Positions 52,439 through 61,862 are shown, numbered from the stretch's first letter. The stretch is DNA of 64,000 bases from Cellulomonas denverensis (GCF_012396125.1 NZ_JAAXOX010000001.1:124001-188000), one strand, 5' to 3'. Notes: generated by a model not told the origin, from the letters alone. A program made the numbers and translations.

Positions 52439-53830
52439 ATGACCACCACCACGGCGCCCGTCCCCGAGCCCGCCGGCTCCGGGGCGGGCGTCGTGGCGTC
52501 CCCGGAGGAGTTCACCGAGTTCGACGCCCGGCGGATGAACCGGTTGCGGCGGTACTTCGCCGCCCATCCGCGCGCCTCGGACGTCCTGGTCTGCCTGGTC
52601 ATGCTGGTCGAGGTCAGCACCACGTCGATCTTCGACACCCTGAACCTGTCGGTGCCGCGGCTGGTCGTGATGACGGTGCTGGGGCTGGCCGCGGTGGCGG
52701 TGCTGTGGTTCCGGCGCCAGGTGCCGGTGCTGGTGCTCGGGGTGCTGGTGGTGTTCGCGGCGGCGAATGTCGCGGTGACCGGCCGGTTGGGCAGCTTCGC
52801 GCTCGGGATCGCGCTGGGGGTGTACGCGGTGGCCGCCGCGCGCACCGCCCGGACCACCTGGTGGATCGTCGGCGGCTCGCTGCTGGCGGCCGGGGCGATC
52901 CTGCTGGCCGCCGACGGCGCGGTGACCGGGGCACCGGAGTCCGGCACCGGGCAGAACCTGCAGGTGGCCGGCCGGGTGTACTCCGACCCGGCGTCCGACA
53001 TCTCCAACCTGGTGTTCACCAGCCTGATCGCGCTGGTGATCGGGACCAACGTCGCCAACCGCCGGTCCCACGTCCGCGCGGTGGTGGCCCGGCACCACGA
53101 GCTGCTGCACGCCAGTGAGCAGCAGGCCAAGCTCGCCGTCGCCACCGAGCAGGCCCGGATCGCCCGGGAGATGCACGACGTGGTCGCGCACGGGCTGACC
53201 GTGATGGTGGCGCTGTCCGACGGCGCCCGGACCGCGATGCGCCGCTCCCCCGAGGACGCCGACCGGGCGCTGGAACTGCTGTCCGAGACCGGGCGGACCG
53301 CGCTGACCGACATGCGCCGGATGCTCGGGGTGTTGCGCGGCAGCAGCGACGTGCCGCTCTCACCCCAGCCCGAGGACCTGGACGAGCTGGTGCAGTCGTT
53401 CCGGATGGCCGGGATGACCGTGCACCTGACCACCTCCGGACCGCCGCTGCCGGACGACCCGTCCCTGGCGCTGACCGTCTACCGGGTGGTGCAGGAGTCG
53501 CTGACCAACGCACTGCGGCACGCCGGCACCCACACCCGGGCCGAGGTGATCGTGGCCCGCACCCACGACGAGGTGCTGATCGAGGTCACCGACTCCGGCC
53601 CCGACGGCCTGCCGGGCGAGCCGTTGATGAGCCCGCGCGGCGAACGGCTGCGTGCCCGGCTGTCCGGCGAGGACCCGTCGATCTCGCCGCCGCCGAGGCC
53701 AGGCCGCGGGTTGGTCGGGATGCGGGAGCGGGCGGCGGTCTACGGTGGCTCCGTCGCCGCCGGGCCGCACCATGCCGGCTGGCGGGTGCAGGTGCTGCTG
53801 CAGATCGACGAGCCCGAGGAGGTCCGGTGA
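52439..53830 (+). CDS. NarL-type sensor histidine kinase
   Basis: 463 residues. Four to five N-terminal helices (about residues 45-210) without a recognisable extracellular sensor suggest an intramembrane-sensing kinase. The HisKA_3 dimerisation helix has IAREMHDVVAHGLTVMV with phospho-acceptor His246. The HATPase has VVQESLTNALRHAG, EVTDSGPDG and GRGLVGMRERAAVYGG. An acidic insert (residues about 400-425) splits the ATPase lid. Its stop overlaps the regulator start (GTGA). Confidence 0.9.
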   Translation: MTTTTAPVPEPAGSGAGVVASPEEFTEFDARRMNRLRRYFAAHPRASDVLVCLVMLVEVSTTSIFDTLNLSVPRLVVMTVLGLAAVAVLWFRRQVPVLVLGVLVVFAAANVAVTGRLGSFALGIALGVYAVAAARTARTTWWIVGGSLLAAGAILLAADGAVTGAPESGTGQNLQVAGRVYSDPASDISNLVFTSLIALVIGTNVANRRSHVRAVVARHHELLHASEQQAKLAVATEQARIAREMHDVVAHGLTVMVALSDGARTAMRRSPEDADRALELLSETGRTALTDMRRMLGVLRGSSDVPLSPQPEDLDELVQSFRMAGMTVHLTTSGPPLPDDPSLALTVYRVVQESLTNALRHAGTHTRAEVIVARTHDEVLIEVTDSGPDGLPGEPLMSPRGERLRARLSGEDPSISPPPRPGRGLVGMRERAAVYGGSVAAGPHHAGWRVQVLLQIDEPEEVR

Positions 53831-54498
53831 GCGCGATCCGGGTGCTGCTGGTGGACGACCAGCCGCTGCTGCGGATGGGCTTCAGGCTGGTGCTGCAGGA
53901 CGAGCCGGACCTGGAGGTGGTCGGCGAGGCCAGCGACGGCGGGCAGGCGGTGACCCAGGTCGCCGCGCTGCAGCCGGACGTGGTGCTGATGGACGTGCGG
54001 ATGCCCGGGATGAACGGCATCGACGCCACCCGGCAGATCGTCGCCTCCGGCTCGCCGGCCCGGGTGCTGATCCTGACCACCTTCGACCTCGACGAGTACG
54101 CCTTCGCCGCGCTGAAGGAGGGGGCGAGCGGGTTCCTGCTCAAGGACGCCCGGCCGAACGACCTCACCGCGGCGATCCGCTCGGTGGCCAGCGGCGATGC
54201 GGTGGTCTCACCCCGGGTGACCCGGCGGATGCTGGAGCTGTTCTCCGCGGAGATGCCGGGGGCCGGGCAGAGCGCGCCGGCCACCGCCGACCCCCGGCTG
54301 GACACCCTGACCGCCCGCGAGCGTGAGGTGCTGCTCGCGGTGGCCGAGGGGCTGTCCAATGCCGAGGTCGCCGAGCGGCTGTTCCTGTCCGAGGCGACCG
54401 TGAAGACCCACGTCGGCCGGATCCTGACCAAGCTGGAGGTCCGGGACCGGGTGCAGGCCGTGGTGCTGGCCTACCGCTCCGGCATGGTCGAGCGCTGA
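53827..54498 (+). CDS. LuxR/NarL-family response regulator
   Basis: 223 residues. The receiver domain has phospho-acceptor Asp56 (VVLMDVRMPG) and Lys in FLLKDARP; the C-terminal LuxR helix-turn-helix is LTAREREVLLAVAEGLSNAE with EATVKTHVGRILTKL. Partner of the preceding kinase by coupling. The likely targets are the duplicated promoter elements at 49.6 and 50.6 kb. Confidence 0.92.
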   Translation: MSAIRVLLVDDQPLLRMGFRLVLQDEPDLEVVGEASDGGQAVTQVAALQPDVVLMDVRMPGMNGIDATRQIVASGSPARVLILTTFDLDEYAFAALKEGASGFLLKDARPNDLTAAIRSVASGDAVVSPRVTRRMLELFSAEMPGAGQSAPATADPRLDTLTAREREVLLAVAEGLSNAEVAERLFLSEATVKTHVGRILTKLEVRDRVQAVVLAYRSGMVER

Positions 54499-54501
54499 GG
54501 C

Positions 54502-55740
54502 TCAGACCTCGCCGATCGCCTCCTCGGGGGTGAGCTCCACGCTGCGGGCGGCGGCGTCGGCCTGCCGGCGGGCCCAGGGCAGCGACTCGCCGACCGCGTG
54601 CGCCATCCCGTGGCCCTTCCAGGCGAAGGCGACCACCCCGATCACCAGCACCCCGGCGCCCACCCAGAACGGCAGCACGTCGCTGACCGGGTGCAGCAGC
54701 CCGGCCAGCACCGGCGCGGGGGCAGCGAAGCCCCAGCGGACCAGGTTGAACGCGGCGGTGGTGGTCCGGCGGTCCTGGCCGCCGATGCCGAGGGCGAGGT
54801 CGGTGAGGTTGGCATTCGCGATGCCCATGCAGATCCCGGCCAGGACCAGCACCACGATGGACTCGGCGGTGCCGGCCGAGGTCGCCAGCAGCACCAGGGC
54901 GACCAGCAGGCCCCCGATCGCAGTGCCGACGGTGGCGACCGCGCCGATCCGGTGCGCCAGCCGGTGGCCGATCACCAGGATGCCGACCGCCAGGCCGATC
55001 CCCCAGGCGGTGAACACCAGGCCGAGCGGGATCACGTCCAGGCCGAGGAACACCGGGGTGTAGCCGAGCACGACGAAGAACACGAAGTTGTAGGCGCCGG
55101 TCACCACGCACAGCGTGCGGAAGGCGGGGCGGCGGAACGGGGTCAGCACGTCGCGCAGGGTGAGCGCGCGGGGTGCCTCCTCCGGGTCCTTGAGCCGGGT
55201 GAGCGAGACCGCGAGCGCCACGATCATGAACAGCCCGCAGGCCGCGAACGGGATCCGCCAGGAGATCTGGCCGAGCAGGCCGCCGAGCAGCGGGCCGACC
55301 GCGAAGCCGAGGCCGACGCAGGTCTCGAACAGCTCGACCACCCACTCGCGGTCGTTGGCCAGGGCGACCAGCAGCACCATCGCGGTGGCGAAGAACATCG
55401 CGTTGCCCAGCCCCCACAGGCCGCGCAGCACGGACAGTTCCAGGACGTTGCCGGACAGCGCGGCCAGGATGGCGGCGACCGCGACCACGGTCACCCCGGT
55501 GGCGAGGATCGCCCGGTAGCCGAACCGCCCGGTGGCGATCACCGCCGGGATCATGCCGACCGCCATCACGGCGATGTAGGCGGTGAACAGCAGCTCGATC
55601 TGCCAGGTGGAGGCGCCGATCTCCTCGCCGATCACCGGCAGGATCGGGTCGACGATGGCGATGCCGGCGATGGCGAAGAAGGCGGTCAGCGCGGTTGCGT
55701 AGATCGCGGTCTTGTTCGGCTCGGGATGACGGCTGGGCAC
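54502..55740 (-). CDS. MFS transporter (drug efflux type)
   Basis: 412 residues with 12 predicted helices. The N-terminal half has IVDPILPVIGEEIGAS and the loop FGYRAILATG. FETCVGLGFAVGPLLGGLLG is the motif-C-like proline/glycine helix of exporters. Substrate unknown. The GTG has GAGGAGAG upstream. It is divergent from a marR gene that likely represses it. Its stop is 3 bases from the convergent response regulator stop, with no room for a terminator. Confidence 0.87.
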   Translation of the reverse strand: MPSRHPEPNKTAIYATALTAFFAIAGIAIVDPILPVIGEEIGASTWQIELLFTAYIAVMAVGMIPAVIATGRFGYRAILATGVTVVAVAAILAALSGNVLELSVLRGLWGLGNAMFFATAMVLLVALANDREWVVELFETCVGLGFAVGPLLGGLLGQISWRIPFAACGLFMIVALAVSLTRLKDPEEAPRALTLRDVLTPFRRPAFRTLCVVTGAYNFVFFVVLGYTPVFLGLDVIPLGLVFTAWGIGLAVGILVIGHRLAHRIGAVATVGTAIGGLLVALVLLATSAGTAESIVVLVLAGICMGIANANLTDLALGIGGQDRRTTTAAFNLVRWGFAAPAPVLAGLLHPVSDVLPFWVGAGVLVIGVVAFAWKGHGMAHAVGESLPWARRQADAAARSVELTPEEAIGEV

Positions 55741-55776
55741 AGCTCTCCTCGGAACACGACGATGGGATTACCTGCA

Positions 55777-55790
55777 TCATACAGCCGTAT
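55777..55790. promoter_or_regulatory. Candidate MarR operator and MFS -10 box
   Basis: The dyad ATAC-AGCC-GTAT (55779-55790) overlaps TATGAT (55782-55777, minus strand), a good -10 for the MFS gene 37 bases upstream of its start. Repressor binding there would block that promoter. Confidence 0.45.
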
Positions 55791-55851
55791 CCCGGGGTGC
55801 GCGTGACAGGATGACCCGGACACCAGCCCGGAGCCGTTGATGAGGGAGAAG

Positions 55852-56307
55852 ATGTCGCCGACCGAGGACGCCGTCAGCACCGTCGAGGCCGAGGTCGCCA
55901 TGCTGCTGCGGCTGGCCGAACGCAGCCGCCGCTCCTCCACCCGCCGGCTGCACGAGCTGGACCGCTCCGCCTACCTGGTGCTGGGCGTCCTGACCACCGA
56001 GGGCCCGTCCAGCGTGAACACCATCGCCGATGCGCTGCGGCTGGACCCGTCCACCGTCACCCGCCAGGTGCTGGCCATGGAGCGCGCCGGGTACGTGCTG
56101 CGCACCGCCGACCAGGCCGATCGCCGGGTCACCGTGGTCTCCTCCACCGCCGCGGGCCGGGCCGCCCTCGCCCAGAGCCGGGAGATCCGGGCCGGGATCT
56201 ACCGCGAGGTGCTCGCCGCCTGGACCCCCGAGGAGCGCGAGACCCTGGCCGCCTGCCTGCACCGGCTGAACACCGACCTGGACGACTGGGGCCGGGCGCA
56301 CACCTGA
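55852..56307 (+). CDS. MarR-family transcriptional regulator
   Basis: About 151 residues from the ATG at 55852, just after AGGGAG; an ATG at 55840 is an alternative and would add four residues. The winged helix is clear: VNTIADALRLDPSTVTRQVLAM, then the wing DQADRRVTVVSSTAAGRAAL. Adjacent and divergent to the MFS exporter, so probably its repressor. Confidence 0.88.
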   Translation: MSPTEDAVSTVEAEVAMLLRLAERSRRSSTRRLHELDRSAYLVLGVLTTEGPSSVNTIADALRLDPSTVTRQVLAMERAGYVLRTADQADRRVTVVSSTAAGRAALAQSREIRAGIYREVLAAWTPEERETLAACLHRLNTDLDDWGRAHT

Positions 56308-56342
56308 GCCGCGGGAGACCGAGGTCACAGCGGAGGATCGGG

Positions 56343-56361
56343 TAAGGGTGACCTAAGGTGG
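56343..56361 (+). promoter_or_regulatory. Candidate DtxR/IdeR iron box
   Basis: TAAGGGTGACCTAAGGTGG matches 12 of 19 positions of a TAAGGTTAGCCTAACCTTA-type iron box and includes TAAGGT (56354-56359), a usable -10. It lies 51 bases before the siderophore-interacting protein, a classic iron-regulated target. Confidence 0.55.
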
Positions 56362-56412
56362 GCGGGACGATCCGGCCGGATCGCCGCAGTCGGCCCACCG
56401 AAGGAGGCGTGC

Positions 56413-57321
56413 ATGACCGCGCCCACCCAGCAGACCGCCGGACACCGGGGCGGCCCCCGCGGACCGCGACCGGGGATGCCCGCCGTGGTGCTGACCGCCG
56501 ACCGCCTCACCCCGGAGATGGTCCGGCTGAGCCTGGGCGGTGAGGTGCTGCGCGCCCACTACCGGCCGGACCCGCACGCCGACTCCTACGTCAAGCTGCT
56601 GTTCCTGCCCGGCGCGCAGGACCGCACCGGGGCCGACGTGCTCGCCGAGTGGGCGATGCCGGACGGCCGGATCGACCTGGACGCCGCCCGGGCGGCTCTG
56701 GGCCCGGAGCTGGCCCCGCGGATGCGGACCTACACGGTCCGGGACTGGGACGGCGACCGGATGCTGGTCGACCTGGTCGTGCACGGCACCGCCGGCCTGG
56801 CCGGGCCGTGGGCGGACACCGCCGCACCCGGTGACCGGGTGATCGTGGTCGGCCCGGGCGGCGGCTACTCCCCCGACCCGGCGGCCGGCCACCACCTGCT
56901 GGCCGGCGACGCCAGCGCCCTGCCCGCGATCGCGGTGGCCCTGGAACGGCTGCCCGCCGACGCGCGCGGCGACGCGGTGATCGAGGTGCCCGGCCCGCAG
57001 GAGGTGCAGGAGCTGACCGCCCCGGCCGGGGTCCGGGTGCACTGGGTCACCGCCGAGCCCGGTGCCGCCGGTGCCGCGCTGATCCACACTGTGCGCGAGC
57101 TGCCCTGGCCGGCGGGCCGGGTGCAGGGCTTCGTGCACGGTGAGGCCGGTGCGGTGCGCGAGCTGCGGCGGTACCTGCGGGTGGAGCGCCAGGTACCGAT
57201 CGCCGACCTATCGATCTCCGGCTACTGGCGGCTCGGCGGCGACGACGAGGCCTGGCGGGCCGGCAAGCGGGAGTGGCTGCGCGCGATCGAGGAGGCCGAG
57301 GCCCGGGCCGGACTGGCCTGA
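56413..57321 (+). CDS. Siderophore-interacting protein (FAD-dependent ferric-siderophore reductase)
   Basis: 302 residues of the ViuB/SIP family, which release iron from imported siderophores. The FAD domain has MRTYTVRDWD (RxYT flavin motif) and VVGPGGGYSPDP; the NAD(P)H side has HHLLAGDASALPAIAVALE and VHGEAGAVRELRRYL; the end is SGYWRLGGDDEAW. AAGGAGG lies 6 bases before the ATG. Iron control is suggested by the upstream box. No siderophore uptake genes are adjacent. Confidence 0.93.
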   Translation: MTAPTQQTAGHRGGPRGPRPGMPAVVLTADRLTPEMVRLSLGGEVLRAHYRPDPHADSYVKLLFLPGAQDRTGADVLAEWAMPDGRIDLDAARAALGPELAPRMRTYTVRDWDGDRMLVDLVVHGTAGLAGPWADTAAPGDRVIVVGPGGGYSPDPAAGHHLLAGDASALPAIAVALERLPADARGDAVIEVPGPQEVQELTAPAGVRVHWVTAEPGAAGAALIHTVRELPWPAGRVQGFVHGEAGAVRELRRYLRVERQVPIADLSISGYWRLGGDDEAWRAGKREWLRAIEEAEARAGLA

Positions 57322-57323
57322 GT

Positions 57324-57596
57324 TCAGTCCGCCAGCCGCCAGGGCGACGAGGCCAGGGTGTCCTGCGCCCCGGCGACCACCCGGACCGCGTAGGTCGGCA
57401 CCGGCTGCCCGCCGACCGGTCCGAGGTACTCGTGCCCGGTCATGTGACACCACACCGGCAGGTCGATCGGGGCCACCGGGTCGGCGGTGCTCAGGTGCAC
57501 CACGTCCCCGGCGGGCAGCTCCGCCACCCGGGCGCGCAGCAGCACCAGCAGCCGGGCGCAGCCCAGGTCGCCGCCGTCCAGCCGGTGGGTGGTCAC
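57324..57596 (-). CDS. TusA-like sulfur carrier protein
   Basis: 90 residues with the TusA fold pattern: an early cysteine (DGGDLGCARLLVLLRARVAE, Cys13), a central VVHLSTADPVAPIDLPVWC and HMTGHEYLG. The usual CPxP motif is reduced to GCARLL, so activity may differ. TusA proteins pass persulfide sulfur for tRNA or cofactor modification. It is convergent with the siderophore reductase (2-base gap). Start is a GTG. Confidence 0.75.
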   Translation of the reverse strand: MTTHRLDGGDLGCARLLVLLRARVAELPAGDVVHLSTADPVAPIDLPVWCHMTGHEYLGPVGGQPVPTYAVRVVAGAQDTLASSPWRLAD

Positions 57597-57619
57597 CGCG
57601 CGAGCCTAGCTCCGCCCGT

Positions 57620-59974
57620 TCAGGGCCGGGCCAGCAGCACCTCCCGGATCGCGGAGTGCACCTGCTCGGGCAGATCGAGGGCGGCCAGGTGCCCGAGCCG
57701 GACGTGCAGCGGCCGGTCGGCGGTCGCGACCCGGTAGGCGTGGGTCTTCAGGTCGTAGCCGATCCGCGCCACGTCCAGCACCGCGAACAGCGTGGCCGCC
57801 GGGTCAGGGCCGGTCAGCACCACCCGCGCCCCGGCGGACAGCTCCAGCACCGCACCGGCCGGGACGTCCCGCACCGTGCGGCTGCGCCCGTCCTCGCCCC
57901 GCTCCACCGGCACCGGGACGCCGTCCACCGTGGCCCGGGGCTCGGCGTCCACCCGCCCGGCGGTGTGCAGGGTGAGCGTCCAGTCCCGGCGCTCCGGCAG
58001 CGGGCCGAGGTCGCCGGTGGGCCGGGCGGTCAGGGTGCCGGTGGCGTCCGACCAGGTCAGCACCGTGCGGGCCACCGCCCCGTCCAGCCGCCCGTCGTCC
58101 TCCACCAGGGTGAAGGCGCCGTCCGCGCCCGGGACCACGTGCACGTCCAGGCCGGCCGGGGGCAGCGGGTCGTTGGCCGGGACCTCGGCGGCGTCCAGCG
58201 GCACGATCGCCCCGGGCGCGGCCAGCACCGGCAGGTCGTCCAGCCCGCGGTGCAGGTCGAGCAGCCGGCCGCCGTCGTAGACCCGGTCGGTGCACAGGTC
58301 GACCCACGGCCCCTCCGGCAGCCAGGCCCGGACCGCCGCGGTGCGGGTAAGCGGATCCGCGGGCCGGGTGATCGCGGCGACCAGCAGCTCTGTGCCGAAC
58401 AGGTACTGGTGCCGGGCGCCGTAGGCCTCGTCCGCCTCCGGCCACCGGTGGTACAGCGGCCGGACCAGCGACTCGCCCAGCTCCGCCGCCCGGTGGTTCA
58501 TGGTGTGCAGGTAGGGCACCAGCCGGTGCCGCAGCCGCAGGTACCGGGTCTGCACCCGGCGGGCGGCCTCGTCGAAGGCCCACGGCTCCTTGGTGGTGAA
58601 CGGGTTGTCCGAGGAGTGCAACCGCAGGATCGGCGAGAACACCCCGAACTGCACCCACCGGGTGGCCAGCTCGTCGTCCTTGGTGCCGTGCATGTGGCCG
58701 CCGATGTCGTGGCTCCACCAGCCGTAGCCGATGTTGGCGGCGGTGGCGGTGAACTCCGGCTGGAAGTCCAGTGACGCCCAGCTGATCACCGCGTCGCCGC
58801 TGAAGCCGACCGGGTAGCGGTGACTGCCCGGCCCGGCATAGCGGCTGAAGGTCAGCGCGGGACGGTCGCCGCGGGCGTTGTCCAGGTAGTGGAAGTGGTT
58901 CAGCATCCACAGCGGGTCGATCCCCGCCACCCGGCTGTGCGGCCCGGACTGCCAGTCCACCCACCAGAAGTCGACCCCGTCCGCCTCCAGCCCGTGGTGC
59001 AGCACGTCGAAGTAGGCGGTCAGGAACTCCCGGTCGGTGACGTCGAAGGCCACCGGGTCGCCGTCCGGCTCCCGGCCGAGCGCGGCGCACATCGCGGCAT
59101 AGGCATCCTCGTGCGCGCGCACCCCGTCCGCCGGGTGCACGTTCAGCGTGACCCGCAGGCCGTGCTGGTGCAGCCAGGCCAGCAGGGCGGGCGGGTCCGG
59201 GAACAGCTCGCGGTTCCAGGAGTAGCCGGTCCAACCCGACCCCAGCGCCGGGTCCACGTCGGTGACGTGCCAGTCCATGTCGATCACCGACACCGAGAAC
59301 GGGATGCCCTCGGCGGCGAACCGCTCCATCAGCGCCCGGTAGCCGTCGGCGGTGTAGCGGTGGAACCGGCTCCACCAGTTACCCAGCGCCCAGCGCGGCA
59401 GCAGCGGCACCGGGCCGGAGACCGCGTGGAACGCCCGCAGCGCCCCGGCATAGTCGTGCCCGTAGCCGAAGACGTACAGGTCGGAGCGGCTGCCGTCCCG
59501 GGGGGCGACCCAGCCCTCGTCGTCGAAGACCATCGAGGCCGAGTCGTCCAGCACGGCGTAGCCCTGGCGGGAGATCACCCCGCCCTCCAGCGGCACCGGC
59601 CCGTCCGCGAAGTCCAGGGTCCGGGCGGTGCCGCCCAGGCCGCCGGCCGGTTCGCCGTAGCGCCACACCGAGTGGTACGCGCTCAGGCCGCCGAGCACCT
59701 CGACCTGCAGGCCGGCGGTACTGAACGGGCCCCGGTCGTAGGTCAGCCGGAGCCGGCGGGTCACCACCTCCACCACCGGCCCCCGGTCGATCACCCGGAA
59801 CTCGGGCACCGGCAGTTCGCGGCACCGGGCAAAGGTGCTCGACCGGTCCTCGAACACGCCGTCCTCGGCGTACTCCAGCCGGAGCAGCCCGTCGGTGAGC
59901 ACGGTGATCCGGTAGCGGTCGCCCTGGATGGTGGCGCGGGGGGCGGCGGCCGCGGCCACGGTCAGCACGGTCAT
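57620..59974 (-). CDS. Glycoside hydrolase family 31 (alpha-glucosidase/xylosidase-like)
   Basis: 784-residue cytoplasmic glycosidase without a signal peptide. An N-terminal beta-sandwich (residues 1-200) precedes the barrel: WALGNWWSRFHRYTADGYR, VSVIDMDWHVTDVDP and the nucleophile region FWWVDWQSG with Asp340. SHDIGGHMHGTKDDELATRWVQFGVFSP follows (in pieces), then C-terminal beta domains. The WWVDWQ variant of the nucleophile loop differs from the more usual WxDxNE form. It is last in the second sugar-import operon and its ATG overlaps the permease stop, so it probably hydrolyses the imported oligosaccharide. Confidence 0.9.
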   Translation of the reverse strand: MTVLTVAAAAAPRATIQGDRYRITVLTDGLLRLEYAEDGVFEDRSSTFARCRELPVPEFRVIDRGPVVEVVTRRLRLTYDRGPFSTAGLQVEVLGGLSAYHSVWRYGEPAGGLGGTARTLDFADGPVPLEGGVISRQGYAVLDDSASMVFDDEGWVAPRDGSRSDLYVFGYGHDYAGALRAFHAVSGPVPLLPRWALGNWWSRFHRYTADGYRALMERFAAEGIPFSVSVIDMDWHVTDVDPALGSGWTGYSWNRELFPDPPALLAWLHQHGLRVTLNVHPADGVRAHEDAYAAMCAALGREPDGDPVAFDVTDREFLTAYFDVLHHGLEADGVDFWWVDWQSGPHSRVAGIDPLWMLNHFHYLDNARGDRPALTFSRYAGPGSHRYPVGFSGDAVISWASLDFQPEFTATAANIGYGWWSHDIGGHMHGTKDDELATRWVQFGVFSPILRLHSSDNPFTTKEPWAFDEAARRVQTRYLRLRHRLVPYLHTMNHRAAELGESLVRPLYHRWPEADEAYGARHQYLFGTELLVAAITRPADPLTRTAAVRAWLPEGPWVDLCTDRVYDGGRLLDLHRGLDDLPVLAAPGAIVPLDAAEVPANDPLPPAGLDVHVVPGADGAFTLVEDDGRLDGAVARTVLTWSDATGTLTARPTGDLGPLPERRDWTLTLHTAGRVDAEPRATVDGVPVPVERGEDGRSRTVRDVPAGAVLELSAGARVVLTGPDPAATLFAVLDVARIGYDLKTHAYRVATADRPLHVRLGHLAALDLPEQVHSAIREVLLARP

Positions 59975-60891
59975 CCCTTCACCGCCCCGCCCATCCCGGC
60001 CCCGCGCAGGAACATCCGCTGGAACACCAGGAAGATCAGCACCGGGATCAGGGTCGAGATCGCCAGCGCGGCCAGGAACACGTCCAGTTCGATGTAGTCC
60101 GCCAGCGCGGGCAGCCGCACGCTCAGCGGCTGCACCTGCGGGTCGGGGAGCACCAGCATGGGCCACAGGAAGTCCTTCCAGGCGGCGATCACCGCGAACA
60201 CCGAGACCACACCCAGGATGGGCTTGCTCATCGGCAGGACGATCGACCAGAACAGCCGGAACGGGCCGGCGCCGTCGACCCGGGCGGCCTCGAAGACCTC
60301 CCGGGGTAGGTTGTCGAAGAAGCGCTTGACCAGCACCAGGTTGAAGGCGGAGGCGCCCGCGGGCAACCACACCGCCCAGAACGAGTTCAGCAGGGAGTGG
60401 CCGAGCAGCGGCGGGTCGAGGATGGTCAGGTACAGCGGGACCAGCAGCACCACCGCCGGGACGAACAGGGTGGCCATCACCAGGCCGGTGATCAGCTTGC
60501 CGTAGCGGGGTCGCAGCACCGACAGTGCGTAGCCGCCGGTGGTCGCGACCAGCAGCTGCACGAACCAGGACCCGGCGGCGATCACCACCGTGTTGCCGAA
60601 GTAGCGGCTGATCTCCACCCGGGTCCAGGCGGTGGCCAGGTTCGCCCAGTCCACCCCGTTCGGGAACAGCGCCAGCGGCTCGCGCAGGGTGTCCTGGGTC
60701 GGGGTGATCGCGGCCTTGGCCAGCCAGAGCAGCGGGGCCAGGCCGACCACCAGCAGCGCGACCAGCAGCACCCCCTGCACCACGGTCATCCCGCGGCGGA
60801 CGGTGGGCCGGCGCCAGTCGGCCTGGGACAGGATGCCGCGGTCCTCCGGTTCGGCGGCGGGCGGCGCCGGGCGGCGCAGGACCAGGCTCAT
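59971..60891 (-). CDS. Carbohydrate ABC transporter permease, MalG-like
   Basis: 306 residues, six predicted helices, EAA loop REVFEAARVDGAGPFRLFWS. Starts with an Arg/Pro-rich cytoplasmic segment. The ATG overlaps the stop of the MalF-like gene, and the stop overlaps the GH31 start, so translation is coupled on both sides. Confidence 0.9.
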   Translation of the reverse strand: MSLVLRRPAPPAAEPEDRGILSQADWRRPTVRRGMTVVQGVLLVALLVVGLAPLLWLAKAAITPTQDTLREPLALFPNGVDWANLATAWTRVEISRYFGNTVVIAAGSWFVQLLVATTGGYALSVLRPRYGKLITGLVMATLFVPAVVLLVPLYLTILDPPLLGHSLLNSFWAVWLPAGASAFNLVLVKRFFDNLPREVFEAARVDGAGPFRLFWSIVLPMSKPILGVVSVFAVIAAWKDFLWPMLVLPDPQVQPLSVRLPALADYIELDVFLAALAISTLIPVLIFLVFQRMFLRGAGMGGAVKG

Positions 60892-61862
60892 GACGTGCTC
60901 CAGGATCGGGTCAGGCGCAGGTAGACCGCGGACAGCACGGCCAGGAACGCGGCCAGCATCAGGCTCAGCGCGGTGGCGGCCCCGTAGTCGCCACCCAGGC
61001 TGTTGCCGAAGGCGTAGCGGTAGATCAGCAGCAGCACGGTCAGCGTGGAGTTGGCCGGGCCGCCGTCGGTGAACAGGAAGGGTTCCAGGAACACCTGGGC
61101 AGTGCCGATCACCTGCAGGATCAGGGTGATCAGCAGGATGCCGCGCAGCTGCGGCAGGGTGATGTGCCAGATCTTGCGCCACAGCCCCGCGCCGTCCACC
61201 TCCACCGCGTCGTAGAGCTCGGTGGGCACCCCGGTCAGCGCGGCCAGGTAGATGATCACCGTGCCCCCGGCGGCGGCCCAGGTGGCCTCCAGCACCAGGG
61301 ACGGCATCGCCCAGCTCGCGTCCTGCAACCAGGGGAACGGGCCGAGCCCGACCCAGCCGAGGATGGTGTTGAACACCCCGGTGGGCGAGGCGTCGTAGAA
61401 CACCTTCCACAGCAGCACCGCCACCACCGGCGGGATCACCACCGGCAGGTAGGCCAGCGCGGAGAACAGGCCCTTCATCCGCTTCACCTCGCTCATCGCG
61501 ACGGCGGCGATCAGCGGGACCGGGTAGCCGAACAGCAGGGCCAGCGCCGCGAACCAGGCGGTGTTCTTCACCGCGGTCCACAGCAGCGGGTCGTCCAGCA
61601 CGTGCCGGAAGTTCTCCAGCCCGACGAAGGACGGCGCGCTGACCAGATTGGTCTGCTGCAGGCTCATCACGATCGACCGGCCGATCGGGTACCAGCTGAA
61701 GAAGCCGAAGATGATCAGCAGCGGCAGCAGGAACACCAGGGTGCTCAGGCCGCCGCGGCGGACCCAGGTCACCGGGCTGCGGCGGCGCCGTCGTCGCGGG
61801 GCCGGCTCGGTGGCGGTGCCGGTGTCGGCGCGCGGGTCGTCCGCACGGATCAGAGTGGTCAC
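60888..61862 (-). CDS. Carbohydrate ABC transporter permease, MalF-like
   Basis: 324 residues with a basic N-terminus (PAPRRRRRRSPVTWVRRGG) and six predicted helices. The EAA loop is ELYDAVEVDGAGLWRKIWH. Membrane partner of the following permease. No ATPase gene exists in this operon, so a shared MsiK-type ATPase must energise it. The GTG start lies 58 bases after the binding-protein stop. Confidence 0.9.
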   Translation of the reverse strand: MTTLIRADDPRADTGTATEPAPRRRRRRSPVTWVRRGGLSTLVFLLPLLIIFGFFSWYPIGRSIVMSLQQTNLVSAPSFVGLENFRHVLDDPLLWTAVKNTAWFAALALLFGYPVPLIAAVAMSEVKRMKGLFSALAYLPVVIPPVVAVLLWKVFYDASPTGVFNTILGWVGLGPFPWLQDASWAMPSLVLEATWAAAGGTVIIYLAALTGVPTELYDAVEVDGAGLWRKIWHITLPQLRGILLITLILQVIGTAQVFLEPFLFTDGGPANSTLTVLLLIYRYAFGNSLGGDYGAATALSLMLAAFLAVLSAVYLRLTRSWSTS

